Shown here in pieces: positions 27,306-37,204 of a stretch of DNA of 63,810 nucleotides. A program made the translations under genes and the position numbers. Positions within the stretch are counted from its first letter, which is position 1, and each line of letters begins with the position of its first letter. The notes under the pieces were generated by a model. It saw only the letters and a program-made list of their open reading frames with translations, made no database searches and had not been told where the DNA came from. The DNA is from Peptococcaceae bacterium (lineage in GTDB: Bacteria > Bacillota > DSM-12270 > Thermacetogeniales > Thermacetogeniaceae): assembly GCA_023249405.1 (NCBI GenBank), contig JAHFCR010000013.1, positions 1 through 63,810 on the forward strand, given 5' to 3'.

Positions 27306-27333
27306 TTGACACTGATGACCTGGCAGGTATACA
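27306..27333 (+). promoter_or_regulatory. Sigma-A-type promoter in the anfD upstream region
   Basis: TTGACA (27306-27311) and TATACA (27328-27333) are 16 bases apart. A transcript from here would begin near 27341, about 520 bases before anfD. Confidence 0.5.
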
Positions 27334-27340
27334 GGATACT

Positions 27341-27574
27341 TGCGCCAAAGCGCTTGTATTTGCTGGCGTATAGTGTAGGATATAAGCATGAGTTGCCCAG
27401 TTGCGGTGGGTATGGTGCTTAGCTAGTGATAACATGGGTATTGCCTTGGCGACAAGAGCAGTGAAGATCAGGGGTGTACAGTGAGGGTGGGCGCCGGTGT
27501 CCCCGCAGGGCATACAAAACAATGGATGTCGGTCTCAGGGATAAAGAGGTCCCCGTTTACAAGACGGGGATTTT
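27341..27574 (+). ncRNA. Candidate small or leader RNA upstream of anfD
   Basis: The stretch lies between a good promoter (27306-27333) and a terminator (27550-27574), has no open frame of note, and can fold (for example CGCCA/TGGCG around a GCGC palindrome near 27343-27368). It could be a free small RNA of about 235 bases or an attenuated leader of the nitrogenase operon. I recognise no known RNA family in it. Confidence 0.25.
27550..27574 (+). terminator. Terminator-like hairpin in the anfD leader
   Basis: A 7-bp stem TCCCCGT/ACGGGGA with a 7-base loop is followed by TTTTG. It stands 290 bases before anfD. Confidence 0.55.
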
Positions 27575-27600
27575 GTATTTCCCGGCCGGCACGGAGAATA

Positions 27601-27636
27601 ATCAGTAAGGATAAGACAAGATAAACACTTACTGAT
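27601..27636 (+). promoter_or_regulatory. Inverted repeat upstream of anfD
   Basis: ATCAGTAAG at 27601-27609 and CTTACTGAT at 27628-27636 are perfect complements separated by 18 bases. This could be a regulator-binding site or an RNA hairpin. The rest of 27637-27862 holds one small hairpin (CCCAC/GTGGG near 27734-27748) and the anfD ribosome site, AAAGGAGG at 27847-27854. Confidence 0.4.
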
Positions 27637-27844
27637 GAAGCAAAGCACTCTGTTTATAAGCGGATTGCAGGACAGGTAGGCAGGATCGGGGATTAGAGTT
27701 GAGTCTATCGCCCGTATGGTTGCGGGCAGGTTACCCACCGAGAGTGGGTCGAGGCAGTGGCGCCCTTGCTTGCAGAGCAGTTCTCCCAGGCAGGGGCTTC
27801 GTATTTTCGGATTCGAACCGGTGAAAAGGTGACAATGCTATTAA

Positions 27845-29425
<1,581 letters not shown>

Positions 29426-29440
29426 GGGGGGGGAGCCAAA

Positions 29441-29779
29441 ATGGAAGACAGGATTGAGCAACTGGTGGATTATATTATGAAATGGTGCCTGTGGCAGTTT
29501 AACTCCCGCGCATGGGACAGAAAAGATCAGAACGAGGGAGTCCTGACCAAAACCATGCAGTTGTTGTGCGAGGAGCCCGTCGCACTCGAAACTCCAGCGG
29601 ACAGATGCTACTGGGTGGATGCCATGCTTCTAGCCAGGAATTTCAAGAATACATACGCATGGTTGGCCACGATGGACAAAAAGGATATCAAGCTGCTCAT
29701 GCAGGGACTCAAAGACCGTATAGACTACTTAACTATTACGGGGTCGCTTAATCGAGAGCTTACTGACCCGATCTATTAA
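29441..29779 (+). CDS. anfG: Fe-only nitrogenase delta subunit
   Basis: Small subunit (112 residues) found only in the alternative (V and Fe-only) nitrogenases, where it binds the alpha subunit and is needed for activity. Signature residues include [24 protein letters not shown] and [13 protein letters not shown]. It is a little shorter than the Azotobacter protein. Its presence between anfD and anfK proves the alternative type of enzyme. Confidence 0.95.
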   Translation: MEDRIEQLVDYIMKWCLWQFNSRAWDRKDQNEGVLTKTMQLLCEEPVALETPADRCYWVDAMLLARNFKNTYAWLATMDKKDIKLLMQGLKDRIDYLTITGSLNRELTDPIY

Positions 29780-29837
29780 ATCTTAAAGATAAGAACTGTG
29801 CGCCGTTACGGCGGACAAATAGGAAGGAGTAATACTT

Positions 29838-31226
29838 ATGCCTTGTGAGATAAAACAAAAAGAGCGCGTCGGCGTTATCAACCCGATATTCACATGCCAG
29901 CCTTGCGGGGCGCAGTATGCCAGCATAGGAATAAAGGATTGTATTGCGATCGTTCATGGAGGACAGGGATGCGTTATGTTCGTCCGCCTGCTGTTCGCAC
30001 AGCATTTCAAGGATAACTTCGATATCGCCTCTTCCTCCGTACACGAGGATGCTGCGGTGTTCGGCGCCGTCCATCGCGTTGAAGAAGCGGTCGACGTGCT
30101 CTTGATGCGGTATCCGCACGTGAAAGTCATACCGGTCATCACAACATGCTCGACGGAAGTAATCGGCGACGATATCGACGGTGTCGTCAGGAAACTCAAT
30201 AAGGGGCTTTTGAAAGAAAAATATGCCGGCCGGGAAGTCCATCTTATTCCAATTCATACGCCCAGTTTTAAGGGGAGCATGGTGAGCGGATACGATGTCG
30301 CGGTGAAGGATTTTGTGAGTGCATTTGCGAAAAAGGACCAGCCCAACGGCAAGATCAACCTGATTACAGGATGGGCCAATCCGGGAGACGTGACAGCGCT
30401 CAAACACCTTCTGATGGAGATGAGTGTGGATGCGACAGTCCTGTTCGAAATCGAAAGCTTCGATTCTCCCCTGATGCCTGACGGAAACGCAGTCTCCCAC
30501 GGCAGCACGACGGTCGAGGATCTGGCCGGAACAGCAAACGCTTTGGGAACGATCGCCCTGAACAGGTATGAAGGCGGCCTGGCCGCCAAATATCTCGAAA
30601 GCAAGTTCAACGTTCCGGCGATCATCGGGCCGGCCCCTATCGGCATCCGCAATACGGATACCTTTTTGTGGAACCTGAAAACAATGACCGGAAAGCCAAT
30701 TCCCGAATCGCTCGTTCGCGAACGGGGAATTGCCATTGATGCGCTGACCGATCTTACGCACATGTTTTTCGCCGACAAGAGAGTCGCTATCTACGGGAAC
30801 GCCGATCTCGCCATCGGTCTTGCGGAATTCTGCCTCGATCTGGAGATGAAGCCCGTGCTGCTTCTTCTCGGCGATGATAACCCGGCATATCAGAATGATC
30901 CACGCATCAAGGGACTTAAGGGAAAAGTCGATTTCGACATGCAGATCATCTGGAATGCGGATCTGTGGGAACTGGAAAGCCGGATCAATAATAAGGAGAT
31001 CGAACTCGATCTCATCCTGGGCCATTCCAAGGGCCGGTTTACTTCCATTGACAACAAGATCCCCATGCTTCGCGTAGGTTTTCCCGTATATGACCGTGCG
31101 GGCTACTACCGCCATCCGGTCGTCGGATACGCGGGGGCGATCTGGCTCGCCGAAGAGATGGCAAACGTACTGTTTACCGACATGGAGTATAAGAAGAATA
31201 AGGAGTGGCTACTGAATGTGTGGTAA
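29838..31226 (+). CDS. anfK: Fe-only nitrogenase FeFe protein beta subunit
   Basis: Beta subunit (462 residues) that shares the P-cluster with AnfD. Its cluster cysteines are C20 (FTCQPCGAQ), C45 (GGQGCVMF) and C104 (TTCSTEVIGDD). The end VVGYAGAIWLAEEMAN followed by a short tail is typical, and the protein lacks the long N-terminal extension of NifK. The start ATG 29838 follows AGGAAGGAG. The operon seems to end here: a structured repeat begins 6 bases after the stop. Confidence 0.95.
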   Translation: MPCEIKQKERVGVINPIFTCQPCGAQYASIGIKDCIAIVHGGQGCVMFVRLLFAQHFKDNFDIASSSVHEDAAVFGAVHRVEEAVDVLLMRYPHVKVIPVITTCSTEVIGDDIDGVVRKLNKGLLKEKYAGREVHLIPIHTPSFKGSMVSGYDVAVKDFVSAFAKKDQPNGKINLITGWANPGDVTALKHLLMEMSVDATVLFEIESFDSPLMPDGNAVSHGSTTVEDLAGTANALGTIALNRYEGGLAAKYLESKFNVPAIIGPAPIGIRNTDTFLWNLKTMTGKPIPESLVRERGIAIDALTDLTHMFFADKRVAIYGNADLAIGLAEFCLDLEMKPVLLLLGDDNPAYQNDPRIKGLKGKVDFDMQIIWNADLWELESRINNKEIELDLILGHSKGRFTSIDNKIPMLRVGFPVYDRAGYYRHPVVGYAGAIWLAEEMANVLFTDMEYKKNKEWLLNVW

Positions 31227-31231
31227 GGCGT

Positions 31232-31407
31232 ATAAACAAATTCTTGATTCAGGTGGGGTTTTAACCCCATCTGAATCTTAGAAGATGTTATCCAGGAGCT
31301 TAGCGCCGCTTACCTGTGCCGTTTTCTTTCAGGCCGGGCGTCAGCCCGGATACGGCGCTCCCGCTTCAAGAAGCGGGAGTCTTAGCGGCGGTTAGCTATC
31401 GGATAAA
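31232..31407 (+). repeat. Structured dispersed repeat, copy A
   Basis: A 176-base element with several hairpins: a 15-bp stem at 31246-31277 (GATTCAGGTGGGGTT and complement with one G-T pair), an outer AGCGCCG/CGGCGCT stem enclosing CCGGGC-GTCA-GCCCGG, and a 9-bp CTCCCGCTT-CAAG-AAGCGGGAG stem. It ends with the family tail GGCGGTTAGCTATCGG plus ATAAA at 31387-31407. It fills the gap between anfK and the AnfO-like gene. Copies B (50964-51126, reversed) and C (63267-63429) share the order of hairpins and the end sequence. Confidence 0.8.
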
Positions 31408-31432
31408 TTAAAAGATGAAGGGAAGTGATCTC

Positions 31433-32062
31433 TTGAAAATGGCAGTTGTCGAAAATAATGATAAAAAAACGAGTTCAATTTTTAAACAAGGATTTATAGC
31501 AACATATGAGGAAGACTGCGGGGAATGGAAAGTCCTGAGCCGCTTTGAAAATACGGTTTGCCGCGCGACAGGTATCGCCGCGGTGCGCATGGCCTTGGCG
31601 GATACCATAAAGCGGCTCCATGGCGTGACGATCATAGCTGCAAGCGAGATCTCCGGAGTGGCATTCAGCACTTTTGAAGCGGCGGGATTTGGAATTTTCC
31701 TTGAGGAGAATAATGTGATGGATGTTCTTGCTCTAGCTAGGAAAGAAATGCCTGAGGTTGTTGAAAAGCAGCAGGAACAAGCCCGTGAAGTTGATATTTT
31801 ACAATTCTTTGAGCATGACCTGAATAAGGGTGATTTCTGCCTTAATATGCAAGAGGTTCTTTCAAAAAATCCGCAGCTGACTTCCAAAAGTATTTTGTTG
31901 CCCTATTTGAAAAATGGCGAATTTAACAGGCTGGATGTCATTTGCAGCCATATTCCACCTTGGTTTGACCGGGATTTTGGCGTCTTGGGGCTTGAATATG
32001 AAACAGTGAACGTGCTGCCGGATAAAATAACCGTTCGAATTGTCCATGCGCAAACTCTGTGA
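31433..32062 (+). CDS. anfO: AnfO-like Fe-only nitrogenase accessory protein
   Basis: A 209-residue protein of the AnfO family, which accompanies anfHDGK and, in Rhodobacter, has been linked to faithful FeFe-protein maturation. Visible are the MAVVENNDKKTSS start, the ADTIKRLHGVTIIAASEISGVAFSTFEAAGFGIF segment typical of the family, and a two-domain layout with a charged middle helix. The TTG at 31433 follows GAAGGGA by nine bases; an ATG at 31415 would sit before that site. It is cut off from anfK by repeat copy A. Confidence 0.8.
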   Translation: MKMAVVENNDKKTSSIFKQGFIATYEEDCGEWKVLSRFENTVCRATGIAAVRMALADTIKRLHGVTIIAASEISGVAFSTFEAAGFGIFLEENNVMDVLALARKEMPEVVEKQQEQAREVDILQFFEHDLNKGDFCLNMQEVLSKNPQLTSKSILLPYLKNGEFNRLDVICSHIPPWFDRDFGVLGLEYETVNVLPDKITVRIVHAQTL

Positions 32063-32161
32063 ATGCGACGATAGGCATTGCGCCTGCTTTGATCCGAATA
32101 ATATATGGATGATGAATAAGTGCCTCACACAGTTGGAAAAGATGTACCGGGAGGGTGCTCT

Positions 32162-32689
32162 ATGATAAATCAGGTCCATTATGCGCAGAGGGACTGCAAA
32201 GACCAGGAAAAAATCGAAGCCTTTCTTTTGCGGGCAAGAATCGGCGTGCTTGGGATGGCCAGTGATGATCTACCGTACGCTGTTCCGGTCAACTATGTAT
32301 GGCACGATGGTTCTGTCTATTTTCACGGCATGGGTTCGGGCAAAAAGGAGAACATCCTTTCCCAAAAGCCGTCCGTTTGCTTCACGGTATATGAAGAATA
32401 CGGCACTGTGACTGATCCGGTGCCCTGTCACGCCGATACGGCATACATGAGCGTAATGCTTTTTGGTGTGGCGGAAAAGGTGGCGGACCCCGAAGAGGCT
32501 GCCGCGGTTCTTCAAAAACTGCTCAATAAATATATGCCGAAGTTTTACAGCCACTCTTTCAGCGGCGCCATGATTGAGAAATACCGGTCTTCAGTTGATG
32601 GAAATGCAGTTTCAGTTTATCGGATGACGACGCAAGAAATGACGGCAAAGGAAAATTCGGTGGATATCGGCAAACTGTCTGGCGGTTAG
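32162..32689 (+). CDS. PPOX/NimA-like flavin-binding protein
   Basis: A 175-residue split-barrel protein of the pyridoxamine 5'-phosphate oxidase-like (nitroimidazole-resistance) family, probably binding FMN or heme. Family traits are RIGVLGMASDDLPYAVPVNYVWHDGSVYFHG, then GKKENILSQKPSVCFTVYEEY. ATG 32162 follows GGGAGGG. The last residues (LSGG and stop) lie inside a copy of the dispersed-repeat tail. It follows the AnfO-like gene by 99 bases; a role in nitrogenase maturation or redox protection is possible only by association. Confidence 0.78.
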   Translation: MINQVHYAQRDCKDQEKIEAFLLRARIGVLGMASDDLPYAVPVNYVWHDGSVYFHGMGSGKKENILSQKPSVCFTVYEEYGTVTDPVPCHADTAYMSVMLFGVAEKVADPEEAAAVLQKLLNKYMPKFYSHSFSGAMIEKYRSSVDGNAVSVYRMTTQEMTAKENSVDIGKLSGG

Positions 32690-32701
32690 CTATCGGATAA
32701 A
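32681..32701 (+). repeat. Solo end of the dispersed repeat (copy D)
   Basis: The same 21 bases as positions 31387-31407 (starting GGCGGTTAGCTATCGG) recur without the rest of the element. With copy A they flank the anfO-PPOX pair as direct repeats. Confidence 0.75.
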
Positions 32702-32742
32702 GTTAACGATTACCGGAAGGAGTTTGGCCTCCTGGAGCGAAT

Positions 32743-33939
32743 ATGGCTTCTTTGGAGTTGAGGTTATTGAGGAAGAGACCGGTCGCACTCAGGGCAATAT
32801 GCCTGATCGGCATATTGATGCTGCTTTTTAATGCTGGTGTTGCCAATCAGGGCGTTGCCTGGGCTCAAGGATCAGACACGTTGAAGATACAGGCCAAGGC
32901 TGCAGTACTGATCGATGAAGGTTCGGGGCGCATTTTGTATGCCAAAAACCCCTCGGAGCGTTTGTCGATAGCCAGCCTGACCAAGGTTATGACCGCCCTG
33001 CTGGTGTTGGAGAACGGAGCCCTGGATCAGAAAGTATACATCAGCCGGCGTGCCGCTGAAACCGGAGAGAGCACGATCTGGCTGGAGCCCGGGGAGATCT
33101 TCAGCCGTAAAGAACTGCTCGATGCCCTGCTGATCAGTTCGGCCAACGATGCGGCAACAGCTCTATCGGAGAGCATAGCCGGCACCGAAGAAAATTTTGT
33201 AGCCATGATGAATAGGCGCGCCCAGGAACTGCAACTTGTCAATACCCATTTCAGCAATGCTCACGGCCTGGATGCCCCCGATCACTATTCTTCTGCCTAC
33301 GACCTGGCGGTGCTTAGCCGGCAGGCGATGGCCAGCCCTTTTTTTCAGCAGGTAGTGGCTACCAAAAGCACAACTTTGCCCTGGGTCGGCCACCCCTGGC
33401 CGCGTTTTCTGATCAACAAGAACCGGCTGCTGTTCCGGTATAGCGGGGCCGATGGCATCAAAACCGGCTATACTAAAAAGGCTGGCAACTGCGTTATCGG
33501 GGCGGCGCAGCGCGGGCCTCTGGGCCTGATCGCCGTGGTGCTCGATTCTCCTGATGTCTACGGCGATCAGGAACGGCTGCTCGATTACGGTTTTAACGAT
33601 TATCAGGCCTTTGCACCGGATGAAAGCAGCCTGCACGATCTTCAAGTACGGGTTTTGAACGGGCAGGAGAATGCAGTGGGGGTCCTGCCGGACCGCCAGG
33701 TGATAGCGGCTGCGCTCCCTGGCGAAGAGAAAGACCTGAGCTATAAAACCACTGCCTTGCCCAACATCACTGCTCCGGTAAAAAAGGGGACTGTCTTGGG
33801 ATCTGTGCAGATCTTTTTGAAGGGGAATGCCATCGGTGCCGTCGACCTGATAGCGGCCAGTGATGTTCCGGCCAGACCGGCATTCTGGCCGGAGCTGCTG
33901 GGCGTTTTCAGGCTGATCTTGAACCGGGTGTTTGGATAA
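32743..33939 (+). CDS. dacB: D-alanyl-D-alanine carboxypeptidase, DacB type
   Basis: Sporulation-type low-molecular-weight penicillin-binding protein (398 residues) that sets cross-linking in the spore cortex. A signal peptide covers about residues 1-42. The catalytic motifs are S78-L-T-K81, S133-A-N135 and KTG in GADGIKTGYTKKAGN. It precedes spmA-spmB as in Bacillus subtilis, which separates it from the DacF paralogue at 992. GGAAGGAG lies upstream of ATG 32743, with a rather long spacing. Confidence 0.9.
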   Translation: MASLELRLLRKRPVALRAICLIGILMLLFNAGVANQGVAWAQGSDTLKIQAKAAVLIDEGSGRILYAKNPSERLSIASLTKVMTALLVLENGALDQKVYISRRAAETGESTIWLEPGEIFSRKELLDALLISSANDAATALSESIAGTEENFVAMMNRRAQELQLVNTHFSNAHGLDAPDHYSSAYDLAVLSRQAMASPFFQQVVATKSTTLPWVGHPWPRFLINKNRLLFRYSGADGIKTGYTKKAGNCVIGAAQRGPLGLIAVVLDSPDVYGDQERLLDYGFNDYQAFAPDESSLHDLQVRVLNGQENAVGVLPDRQVIAAALPGEEKDLSYKTTALPNITAPVKKGTVLGSVQIFLKGNAIGAVDLIAASDVPARPAFWPELLGVFRLILNRVFG

Positions 33940-34027
33940 TGCGCAACCGGGTATTGTGATCCACAGGATGGTCTAATTGCTTTACCTCCTACATAAAGGT
34001 GAAATAGCAGGGGCTGGAGGAAAAAGC

Positions 34028-34633
34028 ATGATCAACCTGATATGGCTTTTTTTAATTTTAGGCGGCATTGCCGTTGCTGCCTGCAACGGCAGGATCGACC
34101 TGGTGACAGAAACCTTTTTCGGCGCCGCCAATGATGGGGTCAGGGTTTGTCTTGACCTGATCGGTCTGATGACTCTCTGGATGGGCATGTTGGAGGTAGC
34201 CAGACAGGCTGGTCTGATCAGGCTGCTTGCCCGCCTGGTGCGTCCCCTGACTGTGATCCTGTTTCCGGACATTCCCCCCCAGCATCCGGCCATGGGCGCG
34301 ATTATCATGAATATCAGCGCCAACATCCTCGGCCTGGGCAACGCCGCTACTCCTTTCGGCCTTAAGGCGATGCAGGAGTTGCAGAAGCTAAACCCCTGGC
34401 CCGACACTGCTTCGAATGCCATGTGCACCTTTCTGGCCCTCAACACCTCCTGCATCGTCCTGATCCCGGCTACCATCGTTGGAGTACGGGTAGCAGCGGG
34501 TTCAATTAACGCCACCGAGATCGTCGCTCCCACCATTTTCGCCACCGGATTTTCCATGTTCTTTGTGATCATGCTGGACATAATCTGGCGTTCCTACCTG
34601 AAGGCCGGTCACCGGAGGCGGCGCAAGTGGTAG
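34028..34633 (+). CDS. spmA: Spore maturation protein A
   Basis: Membrane protein (201 residues) with a nucleoside-recognition (Gate-like) domain, needed for spore core dehydration. Signatures are GLMTLWMGMLEVARQAGLI, ILFPDIPPQHPAMGAIIMNISANILGLGNAATPFGLKAM and LNTSCIVLIPATIV. ATG 34028 is chosen because GGAGGAAAA lies before it; the frame is open to 33977. It overlaps spmB by 7 bases. Confidence 0.94.
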   Translation: MINLIWLFLILGGIAVAACNGRIDLVTETFFGAANDGVRVCLDLIGLMTLWMGMLEVARQAGLIRLLARLVRPLTVILFPDIPPQHPAMGAIIMNISANILGLGNAATPFGLKAMQELQKLNPWPDTASNAMCTFLALNTSCIVLIPATIVGVRVAAGSINATEIVAPTIFATGFSMFFVIMLDIIWRSYLKAGHRRRRKW

Positions 34634-35163
34634 TCCTGACCCTGGAGGCAGTGTCCCGCTGGTCGATACCGGTCCTGGTCTTCTTCTTTTTACTGCTCGG
34701 ATGGGTGCGCCGGGTACCGGTATACGAGGCCTTTATCCAGGGCGCCGGAGAAGGATTTCAGACTGCCATCCGTATCATCCCGTACCTGGTGGCCATGTTC
34801 GTGGCCATCAAAGTCTTTCGGGTCTCCGGCGCCCTGGAGATCATGGCCCATGCCTGCGCCCCTGTCTTGCGATTATTTGGGGCACCTGTTGAGATTCTGC
34901 CCCTGGCGATCATGAGGCCGCTCTCCGGAAGCAGCGCCTTAGGGCTCGCCACCGAACTGATCAAAACTTACGGCCCGGATTCTTTTATCGGCAGATTAGC
35001 CTCTGTGATGCAGGGTTCTACCGACACCACCTTCTTTGTGCTGACCGTTTACTTCGGTTCAGTGGGTATCAGACGCTACCGGCATGCAGTCATACTCGGA
35101 CTGTTGGCCGACCTGTCCGGCCTGTTCGCCTCCATCTGGATCTGCAACCATCTGTTTAAATAG
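34627..35163 (+). CDS. spmB: Spore maturation protein B
   Basis: Partner of SpmA, 178 residues, also with a Gate-like membrane domain. VYEAFIQGAGEGFQTAIRIIPYLVAMFVAI and IMRPLSGSSALG, then MQGSTDTTFFVLTVYFGSVGIRRYRHA, are typical. The GTG start lies inside the end of spmA, so translation is coupled. Confidence 0.94.
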   Translation: MVVLTLEAVSRWSIPVLVFFFLLLGWVRRVPVYEAFIQGAGEGFQTAIRIIPYLVAMFVAIKVFRVSGALEIMAHACAPVLRLFGAPVEILPLAIMRPLSGSSALGLATELIKTYGPDSFIGRLASVMQGSTDTTFFVLTVYFGSVGIRRYRHAVILGLLADLSGLFASIWICNHLFK

Positions 35164-35247
35164 GAAAAAGATGTCGCTCTGGCAGGAATCGCTGGAGTAA
35201 TGTCTAATTATCAGGTAACAAGAGGGCTGACGGGAGGAGACCGGGCG

Positions 35248-35976
35248 GTGGGAGAACGGCTTCACAAGGTGTTGGCAAGAGCGGGAATTGGCTCACGCCG
35301 CGCCTGTGAGGAGTTGATCCGGGCCGGCAGGGTTCTGGTGGATGGAGAACCGGCCTGCATCGGCATGCAGGTTGAACCGGAGCAACAGGATATCTGTGTG
35401 GATGGGCAAAGAGTGCCCTTGGCTGGTCAGAACTATTATTATTTAGTATACAAGCCCAAGGGATATGTCTCTACAGTCCGAGACCCCCAGGGAAGGCCGA
35501 AGGTGACCGACCTCGTGCCGTTACCTGGGGTGCGTCTTTTTCCGATCGGACGGCTCGACCTGCAAACCAGCGGATTGTTGCTCCTGACCAACGACGGTGA
35601 ACTGACCTTTCTGCTGACTCATCCGAAGCATGATATCTGGAAAACTTATCAGGCAGTAGTGGAAGGGATCCCCTCTACAGAAGATGTGGCAAGGCTGCAG
35701 CAGGGAGTGGACCTTCCAGAAGGCAGAACCGCCCCGGCGAAGGCAAAAGTGTTGAAAACGCTGCCGGATGGGGTGCTGCTGGAGATCGCTCTACAGGAGG
35801 GCAAGAAGCGCCAGGTGCGCCGGATGTGCGAGGAGGTAGGACATCCGGTGATCGCTCTCCGGCGAACCAGCCTGGCTTTTCTGACGTTGGATGGACTGCG
35901 CCCCGGACAGTATCGCCAACTTGCCCCCGAAGAGGTGCGATCCCTGAAAGAAATGGCTCACGGATGCAAGAGATAG
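35248..35976 (+). CDS. rluB: Pseudouridine synthase RluB family
   Basis: Modifies 23S rRNA (in E. coli RluB makes pseudouridine 2605). An N-terminal S4 RNA-binding domain (RLHKVLARAGIGSRRACEELIRAGRV) precedes the catalytic domain with its aspartate in IGRLDLQTSGLLLLTNDG and the LQEGKKRQVRRM segment. GTG 35248 follows GGAGGAG by eight bases; upstream codons back to 35200 are not supported. The gene closes the dacB-spmA-spmB-rluB block known from Bacillus. Confidence 0.92.
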   Translation: MGERLHKVLARAGIGSRRACEELIRAGRVLVDGEPACIGMQVEPEQQDICVDGQRVPLAGQNYYYLVYKPKGYVSTVRDPQGRPKVTDLVPLPGVRLFPIGRLDLQTSGLLLLTNDGELTFLLTHPKHDIWKTYQAVVEGIPSTEDVARLQQGVDLPEGRTAPAKAKVLKTLPDGVLLEIALQEGKKRQVRRMCEEVGHPVIALRRTSLAFLTLDGLRPGQYRQLAPEEVRSLKEMAHGCKR

Positions 35977-36024
35977 GGCCGACAGTGGAAGAATAGCGAT
36001 AACAGTACCCGAGGGAGACACCAG

Positions 36025-36621
36025 ATGAACAGACCGCGACTGAAAAAGGGATTGATTGAGGTGTATACGGGAGACAGCAAGGGCAAGACGACCTCTGCCC
36101 TGGGGCTGGCCCTGCGAGCCATTGGCCATGGCTTTTATGCCTGTATGATCCAATTCCTCAAGGGCGGCGCCTATACTGGTGAATTGTTTGCTGTCCAGAG
36201 GCTTTATCCCAACTTCACTATCCTCCAGTATGGCATAACCTGCCCTTACAGTGCCCTGATCAGGCAGGGTGAGATGGACTGCCAGGGCTGTGACAAGTGT
36301 TTTGCAAAAAAGGGGCATGCTACAGAAGAGAATATAAAGATGGCCAGACTGGCTTTTAAGGCTGCCGAGGAGGCGATCTGCTCGGGTGCTTACGATATCG
36401 TGATCCTGGATGAGATCAACCATGCTTTTTATTACGATCTGCTTCCGGTTGCAGACACCTTGGACCTGCTGTCCAAAAAACCCGGCCACGTGGAAGTGGT
36501 TCTGACTGGGCGTCATGCACCGCCTGAGATCATTGCCGCGGCTGACCTGGTTACAGAGATGACCATAGTCAAGCATCCCTTTCAAAATGGAATTAAGAGC
36601 CGCCGCGGGATCGAATATTAG
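36025..36621 (+). CDS. cobO: Cob(I)yrinic acid a,c-diamide adenosyltransferase
   Basis: CobO/BtuR-type corrinoid adenosyltransferase of 198 residues that makes the coenzyme form of vitamin B12. The P-loop is GDSKGKTTSA; ILDEINHAFYYDLL and VLTGRHAPPEIIAAADLVTEM are family segments. A cysteine-rich insertion (CPYSALIRQGEMDCQGCDKCF) is present near residues 75-95 and could hold a metal. No other cobalamin genes are adjacent. Confidence 0.9.
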   Translation: MNRPRLKKGLIEVYTGDSKGKTTSALGLALRAIGHGFYACMIQFLKGGAYTGELFAVQRLYPNFTILQYGITCPYSALIRQGEMDCQGCDKCFAKKGHATEENIKMARLAFKAAEEAICSGAYDIVILDEINHAFYYDLLPVADTLDLLSKKPGHVEVVLTGRHAPPEIIAAADLVTEMTIVKHPFQNGIKSRRGIEY

Positions 36622-36641
36622 GATAGTAGGAGGAATTTTAA

Positions 36642-36704
36642 ATGTTCACAGCGAAAATAGTGGAAAAGATTACTAATCCCTGGGGGAGGCTAATATGGAT
36701 ATAG
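36642..36704 (+). CDS. Possible 20-residue leader peptide before the unknown gene
   Basis: ATG 36642 lies eight bases after a perfect AGGAGG and opens a 20-codon frame (MFTAKIVEKITNPWGRLIWI) whose stop overlaps the start of the next gene at 36695. The arrangement would allow translational coupling. It resembles no family I know. Confidence 0.3.
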   Translation: MFTAKIVEKITNPWGRLIWI

Positions 36705-37150
36705 ATGCCGGGAAAAACGACAGGAGAATGAAGGTTAGAGGGCGCTTTGATTACCGCGGCGAAGGCAAACAGGGGCGTGTCTTTGCCAGAGGTAAGGAAG
36801 GGGAGCAGGTGGCCGAAGAGATCAGGGAGCAGAAGGCTATTCTGCTGCGCAACCTGCCTATCCAGGGAGTGCGCATCGAGGAGATCAACACGGATAGCGA
36901 GATCTATACGATCAGAGACGAGATTTCTGGTAAAGATGTTGCCTATGCCCCAGTCGAATTTGTCCTGGACACAGATTCTATCGAGGACCTGATTCCTTTT
37001 TTACTAAGAGAGGAATTCCGGAAGATCGAAGTGATGGCGCCGAATGAGATTGTGATGGATAAACATGATATCGAGCGGATTATCTACCGGATCAGTGAAG
37101 AGATGAGAAATTACCAACTCTACCTGGAACGGCGTTATGCTGCCAGATAG
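36695..37150 (+). CDS. Conserved-looking protein of unknown function
   Basis: I do not recognise this 151-residue protein. It is soluble and highly charged, with a basic N terminus (residues 1-30), a predicted beta-rich centre (IRIEEINTDSEIYTIRDE) and a C-terminal helix ending in YQLYLERRYAAR. No cysteines, membrane segments or nucleotide-binding motifs are seen. The ATG at 36695 follows GGGGGAGG. It sits between cobO and a HutP-like gene with short spacings, so it may be co-transcribed with them. Confidence 0.6.
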   Translation: MDIDAGKNDRRMKVRGRFDYRGEGKQGRVFARGKEGEQVAEEIREQKAILLRNLPIQGVRIEEINTDSEIYTIRDEISGKDVAYAPVEFVLDTDSIEDLIPFLLREEFRKIEVMAPNEIVMDKHDIERIIYRISEEMRNYQLYLERRYAAR

Positions 37151-37204
37151 CGCGCAGGCGGCAAACAAACCTGCGCCGGTGCTGATCATGCATCCGCGGT
37201 GTAG

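Noticed and set aside
27751-27780. Sigma-54 (-24/-12) promoter before anfD (TGGCGC...TTGCA)
   Set aside because: The GG and GC doublets are 11 bases apart, while a working sigma-54 promoter needs 10. No clear NifA- or AnfA-type site was seen upstream.
29760-31115. Long minus-strand frame opposite anfK (and similar ones opposite dacF, cheW and the receptor gene)
   Set aside because: These are antisense shadows of well-supported genes and have no family motifs or ribosome sites.
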